A stretch of DNA of 64,000 nt from an uncultured Verrucomicrobiae bacterium (GCA_951813855.1 OX638380.1:4749797-4813796); one strand, 5' to 3'; positions 37,619 to 48,026 are shown, counted from the stretch's first letter. Numbers and translations are program-made. Notes: a model not told the origin generated them from the letters alone.

Positions 37619-38707
37619 ATGACGGTAAATGCTCGATTTATGCGATTTCACGACCCTAAAGAGGCGGCGAAAGGACGAATCACGCTGCATCTGGGGCCCG
37701 CTCAAACTGTCTACGGCGATTGGCCTTCTCCCGTTCTGATAGTGTCTGATGGTGCTTACGGTGTCGGAGGATTTCCCGGCGACCCTAGGATTCCCGACGA
37801 ACTTGAGGATTGGTACGCTGAACATGTCATTGCATGGTCGAAACACGCACACCCCGCAACGACGTTGTGGTTCTGGAATACGGAAATTGACTGGGCGACG
37901 GTACATCCCCTCCTGGCACGTAATGGCTGGGAATATGTCCAAACCATTTTCTGGAACAAAGGAATCGCCCACATTGCTGGGAATGTAAACGGCGACACGA
38001 TTCGTCGAATGCCTACGGTAACTGAAGTCTGTGTCTTCTATTGGCGGCGACTGACATTTACTACGCCAAACGGTCCAATGTCTGCCTGCCAATGGTTACG
38101 TACCGAGTGGCAGCGCACCGGAATGCCATTGTATCGTGCCAACGAAGCGTGCGGGGTGAAAAACGCCGCGACGCGATAGTACCTCACTCAAGATTGGTTG
38201 TGGTATTTTCCGCCTGCCGAGATGATGAATCGATTGGTCGCTTACGCGAACAAGCACGGTAATTCTGCTGGTCGGCCTTATTTCTCTATGGACGGTAAGC
38301 GACCCGTGACCGCGACGGAATGGGCGCGCCTGCGGCATCCGTGGAATCACGAGCATGGACTTACGAACGTTTGGTCCCACCCGCCTCTGAATGGGGCCGA
38401 ACGTTATCGGGGCAATGGTCGACGCGTCGCTCCTCGGGTGCACAATCCTGGACAGAATGCCACAGTACATTTGGATCAAAAACCTCTTGAGTTCATGCGG
38501 CGCATAGTCAAGATCGCGTCGAATGAAGGTGATACGGTCTGGGAGCCGTTCGGCGGACTTTGCTCTGCATCGGTTGCTGCGGTGGAGGCTAATCGAAATG
38601 CCTTTGCTGCGGAGCCTGATCCATACTTTTCGTCGCTAGCTAAACAACGTCTTGCCAACCGCTGGGATTGCGAATCCATTACTGAGAATATGGTGCTTTG
38701 CCAATGA
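37619..38707 (+). pseudogene. DNA methyltransferase (amino-type, beta class order) with in-frame amber codon
   Basis: A 362-codon methyltransferase interrupted at codon 187 by TAG (38177-38179). The frame continues in phase on both sides: CGVKNAATR, stop, YLTQDWLWYFPPAEMMNRLV. The catalytic motif IV is SDGAYGVGGFPGD (from residue 43), and the SAM-binding motif DTVWEPFGGLCSASVAAVEA comes near the end, so the order is that of beta-class N4-cytosine or N6-adenine enzymes. The first half alone lacks the SAM site. The last codons overlap the endonuclease start by 4 bp (ATGA at 38704). TAG is used as a normal stop elsewhere in this window, so recoding is unlikely. Confidence 0.85.
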
Positions 38708-39537
38708 ATACGTCAGCTCCGGGCCGTCACGAGTTTCCCGAAGTCGACGATCTCGGAGCACTTGTTAGTAATCTAAGGGAGGTACTTGGAGCACTTCCCG
38801 TTCACTTCCGTACCGTGACTCAGATCGAAGGTCTCGATGCTGGAGAGCTATTCAATCTCGATACTGTTTTCGGCAGCGTGATTGAAAAACAAGTCGTCGA
38901 GACCCTGAACCGAAACCGAAAAGTCTGGGATCCCGGTGACCGTTGGCCTCGGTACCGATTCGTTCGTTCGGCCCAAACTTTTCCGGATGTAAGACTCCAA
39001 GCCTTCGGTCAGGATGGGCTAAAAGACATTATTCTCGGAATCGAGCTCAAGGGATGGTATTTGCTCTCCAGGGAAGGGGAGCCGAGTTTCAGGTACTCGG
39101 TGACACCAGATGCGTGCGACGTGCAAGATCTGCTAGTCGTCGTCCCATGGCACCTTAAAAATGTTCTTTCGGGCGAACCGGCCGTCCATGAGCCGTACCT
39201 CGAGCAAGCCCGTTATGTCGCCAAATACCGCAACTGGTGGTGGACTAACGTGAGAAGGACAGGCGACACCTTAAGTGAACGGCAAGTGAAAGCTCCGGAT
39301 AAAAAAGTGAGTCCTTATCCGGCCCCCAAGACGAAAATCGCCGACCGCGCCTTTAAAGATGGAGGGAATAACTTCGGTCGGGTAGCCCGAATCGAAAGAC
39401 TCATGAACGATTACACCTCATCGCTGCGTGAACGATCGATCACTGGAATCCCAGCCGAAAACTGGATTGCGTTTTTTAAAAATCATGTAGAATCGGAAGA
39501 TACGAAAGAAATCCTCGCCCAAATGACGCGCGATTAG
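38704..39537 (+). CDS. Type II restriction endonuclease, PD-(D/E)XK
   Basis: A 277-residue protein overlapping the methyltransferase by ATGA. The catalytic signature is readable: FPDVRL (Asp95), then IILGIELKGWYLL with Glu114 and Lys116, a PD-x(18)-E-x-K core. The region following (SVTPDACDVQDLLVVVPWHL) also resembles restriction enzymes in this kind of R-M pair. No lesions are visible. The combination of an intact endonuclease and an interrupted methyltransferase would be harmful unless the host site is protected some other way. The recognition sequence is unknown. Confidence 0.82.
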   Translation: MNTSAPGRHEFPEVDDLGALVSNLREVLGALPVHFRTVTQIEGLDAGELFNLDTVFGSVIEKQVVETLNRNRKVWDPGDRWPRYRFVRSAQTFPDVRLQAFGQDGLKDIILGIELKGWYLLSREGEPSFRYSVTPDACDVQDLLVVVPWHLKNVLSGEPAVHEPYLEQARYVAKYRNWWWTNVRRTGDTLSERQVKAPDKKVSPYPAPKTKIADRAFKDGGNNFGRVARIERLMNDYTSSLRERSITGIPAENWIAFFKNHVESEDTKEILAQMTRD

Positions 39538-40086
39538 AAACTGATCAGACTAATTCGCGACATGGCATTGGCGGTAGTTTGCCATTCAGGATTTCTCAGT
39601 CAGATTCCCGGTTAACGTCATCATTCTTCGTCGATGACCTGAAGGCCAGAGTAGGGGATTTGAATATCCACTTTGAGCTCGACGGAACTTTCGCTGGATC
39701 TCCACGTTGCCCAGCTGTCGGTTACCTGACGTCAGATTCAATTGCGTTAATGAATTAGGGATATGGAGGATAGGATCGTTTCCGATCGCACCTGCATCCC
39801 GGAACAGTCAATTTTGATCTTCGATCATGATCAATATAAACCCTAATCCAGATAAACCACCTGATCGTCGGACAGTTGCCGAATTATTGGTTCGACCCGA
39901 CCAGCGACGCCTCAGGGTCGATGGAAACGCCGCAACAATTCAAATTCAACGAAACGCTCGTATTTCCGAATGGAAGTGGAGAGGACAGGGTTGGGGCGCC
40001 CCTTAAACCTTGACTTCCCGAAGTGGGCGCATAGGGTGGCCGCTCAGTTCCGAATCGAACCCGTGCCCGGTCCATTCCCAGTTGCT
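39538..40086. other. Intergenic region, no gene recognised
   Basis: About 550 bp between the endonuclease stop and the chosen start of the PSCyt1 protein. The downstream frame is open from 39970, but that part has no signal peptide or family resemblance. Confidence 0.5.
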
Positions 40087-43000
40087 ATGCAAGGAAACGT
40101 TCATAGGGGAGGCGTCCGTAATTGGCGGCGAATTGTCGGAGCCTCGTTGGTGGCGGCAGCCGTCGTTCTGCTCGATCACTCGCTGACTCAAGCAGGCGAC
40201 GAGCTCTCGTTTAATCGGGACGTTCGTCAGATACTCTCCGAGAATTGTTTTCAATGCCATGGCCCGGACCGGCAGGCCCGCAAAGCCGGTTTGCGGTTGG
40301 ACGATCCCGATAGCGCCTACGCCGATCGTGACGGAATTCGAGCCGTTGCCCCGGGCCATCCCCAACTCAGCGAACTAGTGCGTCGCATCAATGCGGCGGA
40401 CCCCGACGAACGCATGCCCCCCGAAGGCTCGGCTCGTCAATTGACCGACGCGCAAAAGGCGACACTCGAACGTTGGATCACCGAAGGGGCGAAGTACGAA
40501 AAACACTGGGCTTTCGAACCCATTATTTCGCCTCCCTTGCCGAGCATTCCGGAGGCTTCCGCTTCGCTTTCGCCGATCGACCGGTTTCTGTTGAAATCCT
40601 TGCAGGAAAAAGGGTGGAGTTTTTCGCCGGAGGCGAGCCGGGAAACTCTCATTCGTCGACTGAGTTTCGATTTGACGGGATTGCCGCCGACCTTGGAAGA
40701 GATCGATGATTTCGTCGCCGACCGTTCCCGGAACGGTTACGAACGACTGGTCGACAACCTGCTCGCCAGGGAATCATTCGGGGAGAGAATGGCTTCTGAA
40801 TGGTTGGACGTCGCGCGTTATTCCGATACCTACGGATATCAGGTTGACCGGGACCGGTTCGTCTGGCCCTGGCGTGACTGGGTGATCGACGCTTTCAATC
40901 GCAACCTGCCTTATAACGAATTCATCATCCAGCAGTTGGCAGGGGATCTGTTGCCCGGGGCCGACGAGCGGCAAATCCTGGCGACCGCATTCAATCGGCT
41001 CCATCCCCAAAAAGTCGAAGGCGGCAGCGTGCCTGAGGAATTCCGTATCGAATACGTCGCCGACCGTACCCAAACGGCGGCCACCGCTTTCATGGGATTG
41101 ACCATGGAATGCGCTCGTTGCCACGATCACAAATACGATCCCTTGCCGCAGAAAGAGTATTATCAGTTGACCTCGTTCTTCGCGAATATCGACGAAGCCG
41201 GATTGTACTCTTATTTCACCGATTCGGTACCCACGCCTACTATGGCTTTGGGAGCCGAGACCCAGAAAGCGGCTATCCGGCGATTGAAGGACGATACCTT
41301 GCCGCTCCGGGGCGAGGCCCTGAATCAGGTGATCAACGCAGCCACGGACGATTTTATCCTTTGGCTTCGAGGAGCCCGGAGCGGCGATTCGGCCGCGACC
41401 GAGGGAACGGCCCACTTCGATTTCGACGCCCGGGAAGACGGCAAATTTCCCAACCGCTGGAATCCCGAAAAACCGGCGACTTCCTCGCAAGCGAATCAAA
41501 CCGTGCCGGGGAAATTCGGTAACGGGCTTCAACTTACCGGCGATGACGAAGTGGATCTGAAAGTAGGGAACTTTCCTCGTTACCAACCGTTCAGTTTTTC
41601 CCTTTGGATCAAGATCCCTGAAGCCTACGACCGGTCCGTGGTCTTCCATCGTTCTCGGGCTTGGACCGATGCCGGAAGCCGGGGTTATCAGTTGCTGATC
41701 GAAGAAGGAAAACCGAGTTTTTCCCTCATTCATTTTTGGCCCGGCAACGCGATCCGGGTTCGAGGCGCAAAGCCTTTGGCCGTAGACCGGTTCGTGCACC
41801 TGGGGATCACTTGGGACGGTTCCAGCCAAGCTCGAGGCTTGCGCCTTTTCGTTGACGGCGAAGCGGTCGATACGGAAATCGTGCAGGACTTGCTCTACAA
41901 GAACATCACCGGAGGAGGCCACGACAACGTAGCTATCGGGGCTCGCTTTCGCGACAAAGGTTTTCGTGGCGGTGTTGTCGACGATTTCCGGATTTACGAT
42001 CGGGAGTTAGCGGACATCGAAATGCGTCAATTATACGACGGCAAGTCTCTGAAACGGCTGTTGCGTCGATCGGCGAAGAACCTGACCCAAGAAGAGACGG
42101 AAGTTTTGAAAACGTATTACCTGGCCGCCGTCGACCGACGAGTCGCTGAAGCTCGGGATGCGCTCAAGGCCGTGCGCGAACAGATCGGCCGAATGGAAAA
42201 CGGACTGCGGGAAATCATGGTCATGAAGGAACGGAGTGTCTCCCGCACCTCCTATATCTTGACCAGAGGACAGTACGACGCGCGCACGGAACCGGTGAGC
42301 AACGACACCCCTGCGATTTTCCCGGCTTTTTCGGAGGAGTGGCCCCGTAATCGTTTGGGATTGGCTTACTGGCTCACCGACCGTTCTCATCCCTTGACCG
42401 CCCGAGTCACGGTCAATCGTTATTGGCAAATGATCTTCGGAAAAGGCCTGGTGACCACCCCGGAAGATTTCGGCAGTCAGGGCAACCCGCCTTCCCATCC
42501 GGAACTTCTGGATTGGCTCGCCGCCGATTTCATCGAGCACGGTTGGAATCTCAAACGGCTGTTACGGCAGATGGTCACTTCGAGAGCTTACCGCCAAAGC
42601 TCGATGGCCAGGACCGAATTGGTTCGCGCCGACCCGGAAAACGTTTGGCTGGGCCGGGCTCCCAAATATCGCTTGGCAGCTGAAATGATCCGCGACAACG
42701 CGCTCGCCGTAAGCGGAGCCTTGGTGACGAAAATCGGCGGCAATCCCGTCAAACCCTACGAGGTGACCGTGTCGTTCAAACCCGCCAAAGCCGACACCGG
42801 AGCGGGCCTCTATCGCCGGAGCCTCTACACCTATTGGCGGCGCACCGCGCCGGCACCGGTGATGATGGTGCTGGACGCTTCCAAACGGGACGTTTGCGCC
42901 GTTCGGAGAGAAACCACGGCGACCCCGTTGCAATCGTTCGTGTTCATGAACGATCCTCAATTCGTGGAAGCGGCGAGATTGCTGGCTTCGCGAGTCATGC

Positions 43001-43269
43001 GGGAAGTCGAAGCGTCCGACCAGGACCGGTTGATCCGGATGTTCCGGTATCTGACCAGTCAGCTTCCCGGTCAGCGGGAATTGGCCGTGCTCGAAGGCCT
43101 GTTGCAGGAACAGAAAGCGTATTTCGCGGCCGAACCGGACCGGGTAGCGAAGTTTCTGTCCGTCGGCGCTGCGGCGGTCCCCCAGGAACGGCAAACCGAG
43201 GAGTTGGCTGCCTACGCTTCGGTCGCCTCCGCGTTAATGAGTTTCGACAAATGCTTGATGAAGCAGTAA
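40087..43269 (+). CDS. PSCyt1 / DUF1549 / LamG / DUF1553 protein
   Basis: A 1060-residue exported protein. ATG 40087 gives a signal peptide (VGASLVAAAVVLLDHSLTQA). Order: planctomycete cytochrome-c-type PSCyt1 with heme motif CFQCH (residues 54-58) and the later MPPEG ligand region; DUF1549 (RLSFDLTGLPPTLEEIDDFV); a LamG/concanavalin-like beta domain at about 470-640 (FSFSLWIKIPEAYDRSV, VAIGARFRDKGFRGGVVDDF); then DUF1553 (NRLGLAYWLTDRSHPLTARV to ATPLQSFVFMNDPQFVEAAR). This family is hallmark Planctomycetota/Verrucomicrobiota and nearly always precedes a DUF1501 gene, as here, 22 bp away. The LamG suggests glycan binding. Its biochemical function is not established. Confidence 0.93.
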   Translation: MQGNVHRGGVRNWRRIVGASLVAAAVVLLDHSLTQAGDELSFNRDVRQILSENCFQCHGPDRQARKAGLRLDDPDSAYADRDGIRAVAPGHPQLSELVRRINAADPDERMPPEGSARQLTDAQKATLERWITEGAKYEKHWAFEPIISPPLPSIPEASASLSPIDRFLLKSLQEKGWSFSPEASRETLIRRLSFDLTGLPPTLEEIDDFVADRSRNGYERLVDNLLARESFGERMASEWLDVARYSDTYGYQVDRDRFVWPWRDWVIDAFNRNLPYNEFIIQQLAGDLLPGADERQILATAFNRLHPQKVEGGSVPEEFRIEYVADRTQTAATAFMGLTMECARCHDHKYDPLPQKEYYQLTSFFANIDEAGLYSYFTDSVPTPTMALGAETQKAAIRRLKDDTLPLRGEALNQVINAATDDFILWLRGARSGDSAATEGTAHFDFDAREDGKFPNRWNPEKPATSSQANQTVPGKFGNGLQLTGDDEVDLKVGNFPRYQPFSFSLWIKIPEAYDRSVVFHRSRAWTDAGSRGYQLLIEEGKPSFSLIHFWPGNAIRVRGAKPLAVDRFVHLGITWDGSSQARGLRLFVDGEAVDTEIVQDLLYKNITGGGHDNVAIGARFRDKGFRGGVVDDFRIYDRELADIEMRQLYDGKSLKRLLRRSAKNLTQEETEVLKTYYLAAVDRRVAEARDALKAVREQIGRMENGLREIMVMKERSVSRTSYILTRGQYDARTEPVSNDTPAIFPAFSEEWPRNRLGLAYWLTDRSHPLTARVTVNRYWQMIFGKGLVTTPEDFGSQGNPPSHPELLDWLAADFIEHGWNLKRLLRQMVTSRAYRQSSMARTELVRADPENVWLGRAPKYRLAAEMIRDNALAVSGALVTKIGGNPVKPYEVTVSFKPAKADTGAGLYRRSLYTYWRRTAPAPVMMVLDASKRDVCAVRRETTATPLQSFVFMNDPQFVEAARLLASRVMREVEASDQDRLIRMFRYLTSQLPGQRELAVLEGLLQEQKAYFAAEPDRVAKFLSVGAAAVPQERQTEELAAYASVASALMSFDKCLMKQ

Positions 43270-43291
43270 CTTGATTCGAAGACGAAAAGGC

Positions 43292-44749
43292 ATGAAGTCT
43301 GAGGCCCCACAATGTTCGGGATTGGAGCCGGTGTTTGGCATGAGCCGGCGGCGGTTCCTGCAGCAGTTCGGTTCGGGAATCGGTTCGCTGGCGCTGGCTG
43401 ATCTCTGGGCTCGTTCTTCGCCGTCCGGCGATCCGTTCGCTGCGTCGGGGATGACGCATTTCGCTCCTCGGGCTCGCCGGATCGTCTACCTCTTCCAAAG
43501 CGGCGGCCCTTCGCAGATCGATTTGTTCGATCCAAAACCGGAGTTGAACCGGCGCCACGGAGAGGAGTTGCCGGAATCCGTTCGCCGAGGCCAAAGGCTT
43601 ACGGCGATGTCCGGCAACCAAGCCTCCTTGCCCATGACCGGTTCGCCGTTCCGATTCGATCGTTACGGGCAAAGCGGTATCGAGTTGTGTGAACTGCTCC
43701 CAAAGACTTCCGCCTTGGCCGACGACCTGTGCCTGATCCGATCCATGTACACCGAAGCGATCAACCATGGACCGGGAGTCACCTTTCTCCAAACCGGTTC
43801 GCCGTTTCCCGGGCGGCCTAGCATGGGCGCTTGGCTCAGTTACGGCTTAGGAACGCTCAACGACAATCTGCCTTCGTTTGTCGTCTTGGTCACTAAAGGG
43901 AAGGGCGGGCAACCGTTGGTGTCCCGACTTTGGGGCAGCGGATTTCTCCCTTCGAAGTTTCAGGGAGTCCGCTTTCGTTCCGGCGACAATCCCGTGTTGT
44001 ATTTGAACAATCCCGCGGGCATCGACGCCAAGGGACGACGAAACTTGTTGGCGCGGTTGCGGGAGTTGCACGAACTGCAAATCGCGGAAACGGGCGACAC
44101 GGAAATCGAAAATCGGATCGCTCAGTACGAGATGGCTTTCCGCATGCAGATGTCGATCCCTGAGGCCTACGATTTTTCGAACGAATCCCCTTCGGTTTTG
44201 GAGAGTTACGGAGCGGACGTCAACAAACCGGGATCTTTCGCGGCCAACTGCCTGTTGGCCCGGCGCTTGGCTGAACGAGGGGTCAGGTTCGTGCAACTGT
44301 ATCATCCCGGATGGGATCAGCACGGCGGATTGCCGGGTGGCCTCAAACGGCAGTGCCAGGAAACCGACGGCCCGTCGGCCGCTTTGGTGCAGGATCTGAA
44401 AATGCGGGGCATGCTGGAGGATACCCTGGTGATCTGGGGCGGGGAATTCGGACGTACGAACTACTGCCAAGGCAAACTGACGGAAAATAATTTCGGCCGG
44501 GATCATCATCCCAAATGCTTCAGTCTTTGGATGGCGGGCGGCGGCGCGAAACCCGGTACGATCTACGGGGAGACCGATCCCTTCGGTTACAACGTCACCC
44601 GGAACGGCGTCCACATTCATGATTTTCACGCCACAATACTGCATTTGATGGGTCTCGATCACGAACGACTGACATTCAAGTATCAGGGACGTCAGTTTCG
44701 CCTGACCGACGTCCATGGCAAAATCCAGTATCCGATCGTCCAAGCTTAG
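43292..44749 (+). CDS. DUF1501 protein, Tat-exported
   Basis: A 485-residue DUF1501 (sulfatase-like fold) protein. ATG 43292 has AAAAGG just upstream. The leader carries a twin-arginine motif (MSRRRFLQQFGSGIGSLALA). Family blocks include VYLFQSGGPSQIDLFDPKP, INHGPGVTFLQTGSPFPGRP, VRFVQLYHPGWDQHGGLPGG and IWGGEFGRTNYCQG. It forms a two-gene unit with the PSCyt1 protein and is probably co-translated or at least co-transcribed. The family lacks a proven reaction; roles with extracellular polymers are assumed. Confidence 0.93.
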   Translation: MKSEAPQCSGLEPVFGMSRRRFLQQFGSGIGSLALADLWARSSPSGDPFAASGMTHFAPRARRIVYLFQSGGPSQIDLFDPKPELNRRHGEELPESVRRGQRLTAMSGNQASLPMTGSPFRFDRYGQSGIELCELLPKTSALADDLCLIRSMYTEAINHGPGVTFLQTGSPFPGRPSMGAWLSYGLGTLNDNLPSFVVLVTKGKGGQPLVSRLWGSGFLPSKFQGVRFRSGDNPVLYLNNPAGIDAKGRRNLLARLRELHELQIAETGDTEIENRIAQYEMAFRMQMSIPEAYDFSNESPSVLESYGADVNKPGSFAANCLLARRLAERGVRFVQLYHPGWDQHGGLPGGLKRQCQETDGPSAALVQDLKMRGMLEDTLVIWGGEFGRTNYCQGKLTENNFGRDHHPKCFSLWMAGGGAKPGTIYGETDPFGYNVTRNGVHIHDFHATILHLMGLDHERLTFKYQGRQFRLTDVHGKIQYPIVQA

Positions 44750-45363
44750 GCGAGGGCGGACAGTTTTAGCGCGAAGCCGGGTTGGAACGCGCTACGGGAT
44801 CGGCTCGGCGGCATCCCGTCTGGCCGTAGAACCGCCCCCGTTCGAGCCTCGCTGATAGGGAAGGGGTGTCGGCGTTTCGGGGGCAGGATAACGTAAGATC
44901 GAAGCGTTCCGGAATCGAACTTCGTGTTATTCGCCACGTTATTTCGGACGACATTTTCCATGTTCTTCCGGGAGCCAGTTGGGGTGGGGCAACCAGGAGT
45001 AACAACCGATTCTCGACGGCAACGGTTTGATAAATTGACTGCTTGGAAAAGACAATTCGTTCGGGATTCGGGGAGCGGATTATTGGCCTTGAAGCGGGTC
45101 GTTTCCGTCTTTAGCCCCAGGAGGCTTCAGTCGTTGGGCGTTGGGATAACGAGGCAACAACCGAGCGGTGGATTGATCGCCACTTTCGTCGGCGGGCGTG
45201 AGCGACCAGTTCACTCGACCGTCTCGCCGCCCTTGCCTGTGGGAGCAATGGCACTGAGGGCCGAAGTGGCCTCCGGCACCACCGGCGGCGGTCTCGCGGA
45301 AGCCACTGATGGTTCTTCACCCAGAAATTAATTTGGTCTTTCCATCGTCAATGAACTCACGGA
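44750..45363. other. Intergenic region, no gene recognised
   Basis: About 610 bp after the DUF1501 gene. Open frames on both strands look like chance in GC-rich DNA. No structure is supported. Confidence 0.45.
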
Positions 45364-45900
45364 TTAATGTGAAATGAATCGTCCGATATAGCGTGACCCA
45401 TAACACGTGGCATCCCGCCAAAGAAACGGCCACAGGCCTTCGAGCGGCCGATCCAGGAACGATCCCACCCGAGTATCGAGTTCTTGGGACAAGCGGGAAA
45501 CTTCGCTGCGCTTGATGCCGCTCAAGTCCATGGCTGGCACTAGGCGATCGAGGTTGCGGACCGCCCCCCGGCCACGTGGGCTTTTGGGATGACCGAGGTC
45601 AAATCGGCTTCCGCGGTACGGATTGGGGGTCAGGAAAAAAGGGAAAGCAACTGCCGGGCCGCAGTCTGGGAATCTGCAATTCCACCTGACCAGGGTACGT
45701 TTTCCAAGCTCCGGGTCGATCGCCGTTGCGCCAAGTGGTGCGGTCAGGATGATTTTCGCTTGACGCCGGCCCGTTCCAAGGCTGCGACTTCCGTTTCCAT
45801 GACCTGTTGCGCCTGTTGGCGAATCAATTTCCGGAGCAGTTTCGGGTTCCCGTCTCCCTTGGGGGGAACTGGCCGAGGTTGGTTTGGATCGTTCGGTTCC
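45364..45900 (-). pseudogene. IS256-family (mutator-type) transposase remnant
   Basis: Minus-strand pieces match the IS256 transposase: RQQAQQVMETEVAALERAG from the N-terminal part, then after losses and frame changes LSGIKRSEVSRLSQELDTRV and GSFLDRPLEGLWPFLWRDAT, the region just before the first catalytic Asp. The frame stops at 45364-45366. The catalytic DDE domain is gone. This shows that IS256 elements once inserted in this genome and supports, weakly, an IS256 origin of the 23-bp repeats. Confidence 0.7.
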
Positions 45901-46029
45901 CGAGCTCCCTCCATGGTTAAGCGACGATCCGAATCCGCCGGAAGTTCTTGGAGCCGATCGATCACTCGAAATCGTTCGGTTCCCGGAGGCCCCAAATGGG
46001 ACACAAGCCGATAGAGCCCCGGCTGCCGC

Positions 46030-46368
46030 TCAAATGGCTTCGTCGCCCCGTTCGTCGGTGCGAATCCGGATCGCATCCTCCATGGAGGACACAAAGATCT
46101 TTCCGTCACCGATCTTTCCGGTTTTGGCGGCTTTGGTGATCGCCTCGACGGCTGCGTTGAATTGGTCGTCGGGCACGACGACCTCGATCTTGATCTTGGG
46201 CAAAAAATCCACGGTGTATTCGCTGCCGCGATAGATCTCCGTATGCCCTTTTTGGCGACCGAAGCCTTTGACCTCGATGACGGTCATGCCTTCGATTCCC
46301 ACCTCTCCCAATGCTTCTTTGACGTCTTCCAGCTTGAACGGTTTGATGATGGCTTCGATTTTTTTCAT
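46030..46368 (-). CDS. glnB: Nitrogen regulatory protein PII
   Basis: A 112-residue PII signal protein that senses 2-oxoglutarate, ATP/ADP and often glutamine state, and controls nitrogen assimilation enzymes and transporters. Start MKKIEAIIKPFKLEDVKEAL and length are typical. The T-loop YRGSEYTVDFLPK holds the uridylylation Tyr51, and the B/C-loop region TGKIGDGKIFV is intact. No amtB or glnA is adjacent, so GlnB versus GlnK cannot be settled. Confidence 0.94.
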   Translation of the reverse strand: MKKIEAIIKPFKLEDVKEALGEVGIEGMTVIEVKGFGRQKGHTEIYRGSEYTVDFLPKIKIEVVVPDDQFNAAVEAITKAAKTGKIGDGKIFVSSMEDAIRIRTDERGDEAI

Positions 46369-46671
46369 AAAATCAACTAGAGCAAACCTTCGTTCAAAAC
46401 GACTTGCCCCGAGCGTTGGGGATCGGCGGCAAAGGTACCTTGGGAATACCGGGGACGCAATCCTTTAATTGAAAAGTCTGCGGCGATTCGGTCATGGCGG
46501 GATACTACGGACAGGGGCGGAACATGTCGAGCGAATTCTACCGATTCGAAAGCGGCGGCCTCGGGAACGACCCTCGCGAAAGCATCACCGCCGTCGCGAG
46601 GAATCACGTCGGCCGGCTTCGCCGGCGTTCGGCAGGAACCTGGTTTCGTGACCGTTCGTCGTTCCGACTTG
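46369..46671. other. Upstream region of the PII gene
   Basis: About 300 bp reaching to the left border of the tandem duplication. It should contain the PII promoter. I see no sure sigma-54-type boxes. Confidence 0.4.
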
Positions 46672-46958
46672 ATTTTCCGGGCCGGATCTTTTTGCCGGGC
46701 GCTCGGGTATTGTCGAGAGTCCGAGGCCCCTTCGCCCCGAACCGGTTACCCCGAAACTTGGTCGGTCGAAGCCATTCTCGAACACGCCGGCCGACTGAGA
46801 GTCCGAGGACGATTCCGCTGGCGAACTCAGCAAGCTTTGGCCCGCAGAGAGCGGAACGGATTCTGCAACCTGGCGCGATCGAGTCTCGGACGATTAGGGT
46901 TTTGTCCCCGATCGGTTTCCCGCGCAGAAGTCCGCAAACTCAGGTGCCGGGAAAAGCC

Positions 46959-48026
46959 CTATTGAACGGGTTCTACCGCCGTCAAGCGGTAGGTTAAGTG
47001 AGTATTGATTCCGACAGTGGCCAGGGAGCTTTCCGGAACTGCCGGTCCTTGATCGAGGGAAAACGACATCGTCGTTTTCATCTTCGAATCCGAATCGACA
47101 ATCAGTCCCAATTCCGGGTCGTAATGCACGGTGTCGCTCATCTGAGGGGGTTCGAAATGCGAAAGGTCTCCGGGCAGATCCATGATGGCGGTCAATTTCT
47201 TGCCCTCTTCGGCATCCATCGTTCCCGAGGCCGAGACTAGCATGGTTTTGCGTTCGCCACTTAAATCCATCGAATCGAATCGGCAATTCATCTCGATGTC
47301 AAATGGGGCAGTTTCGTAATCGCTATAATGAATGGCACTGAACGACCAGGCGTCGCCGGGACTTAATTGACGCTCCGGGACTTCGAAACGAAAGGCATCC
47401 AAATATTGTTGGCCGAGCAAAAACCGGTCGGTAATTTGCACCATTCCCATGTCTTCGGCCCCGGACGATGCGGCGGCACGTTCGATAGCGTTTTTGAGCT
47501 CATCGATCCCGGATACGGGAGATATCCGATTATCGGCATCTATTTCATAGCGGATTTTTTTCCCGATGAGGGGAGCGAACAGAAGATCCAGGGACATTCC
47601 TAACATAGCCCTTGATGGACTGCTGCCGCCGTCAGCGGTGTTCTGGGAATCGTAAGATATCTTCATTCCCGCCAGGTCCACAACGACCTTGATGGTCAGA
47701 AATTCCAATTCCGTCAAACGGCTGCCGTCTGGTCTGAATTCTAAGACGGAAATTGCCACGTCCTGAGTAATGTCTCGTTTGATATTCGCCCCTGACATTC
47801 CCAAGCCCCCCAACGACCCGCTCATTTCGATCACAGTCGCCAACTCATGCGTATAAAGGTAGCGTTGGCCGACCGTGGCTTTTTGGGCGGCATTCGCAGC
47901 TAAATTCTGGGACGTGTTCTGGGACGAGCAACTCGTACCGAGAATGGCCAATCCGAGCGATATGCTCGAGGCCAACGCCCCGTAACCGCTTGAGGTTTTG
48001 ATCAGAGAATTAAACAAACCGCGCAT
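46959..48026 (-). CDS. DUF6263-like lipoprotein, copy 1
   Basis: A 355-residue lipoprotein. The signal peptide ends in the lipobox LGTSC with Cys33 (SISLGLAILGTSCSS). The mature protein has a repeated antiparallel beta pattern resembling DUF6263: KATVGQRYLYTHELATVIEM, DVAISVLEFRPDGSRLTELE and VHYDPELGLIVDSDSKMKT. Function is unknown; it is presumably at the outer membrane or periplasm. It is a close paralogue of the gene at 49168-50235, with roughly one residue in ten changed and no stops, so both copies appear maintained. Confidence 0.8.
   Translation of the reverse strand: MRGLFNSLIKTSSGYGALASSISLGLAILGTSCSSQNTSQNLAANAAQKATVGQRYLYTHELATVIEMSGSLGGLGMSGANIKRDITQDVAISVLEFRPDGSRLTELEFLTIKVVVDLAGMKISYDSQNTADGGSSPSRAMLGMSLDLLFAPLIGKKIRYEIDADNRISPVSGIDELKNAIERAAASSGAEDMGMVQITDRFLLGQQYLDAFRFEVPERQLSPGDAWSFSAIHYSDYETAPFDIEMNCRFDSMDLSGERKTMLVSASGTMDAEEGKKLTAIMDLPGDLSHFEPPQMSDTVHYDPELGLIVDSDSKMKTTMSFSLDQGPAVPESSLATVGINTHLTYRLTAVEPVQ

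Noticed and set aside
46494..46997. Plus frames conserved in both duplication units (about 80 codons, RESEAPSPRTGYPETWSV)
   Set aside because: Conservation follows from the recent duplication itself, no start or ribosome site is seen, and the minus strand is equally open.
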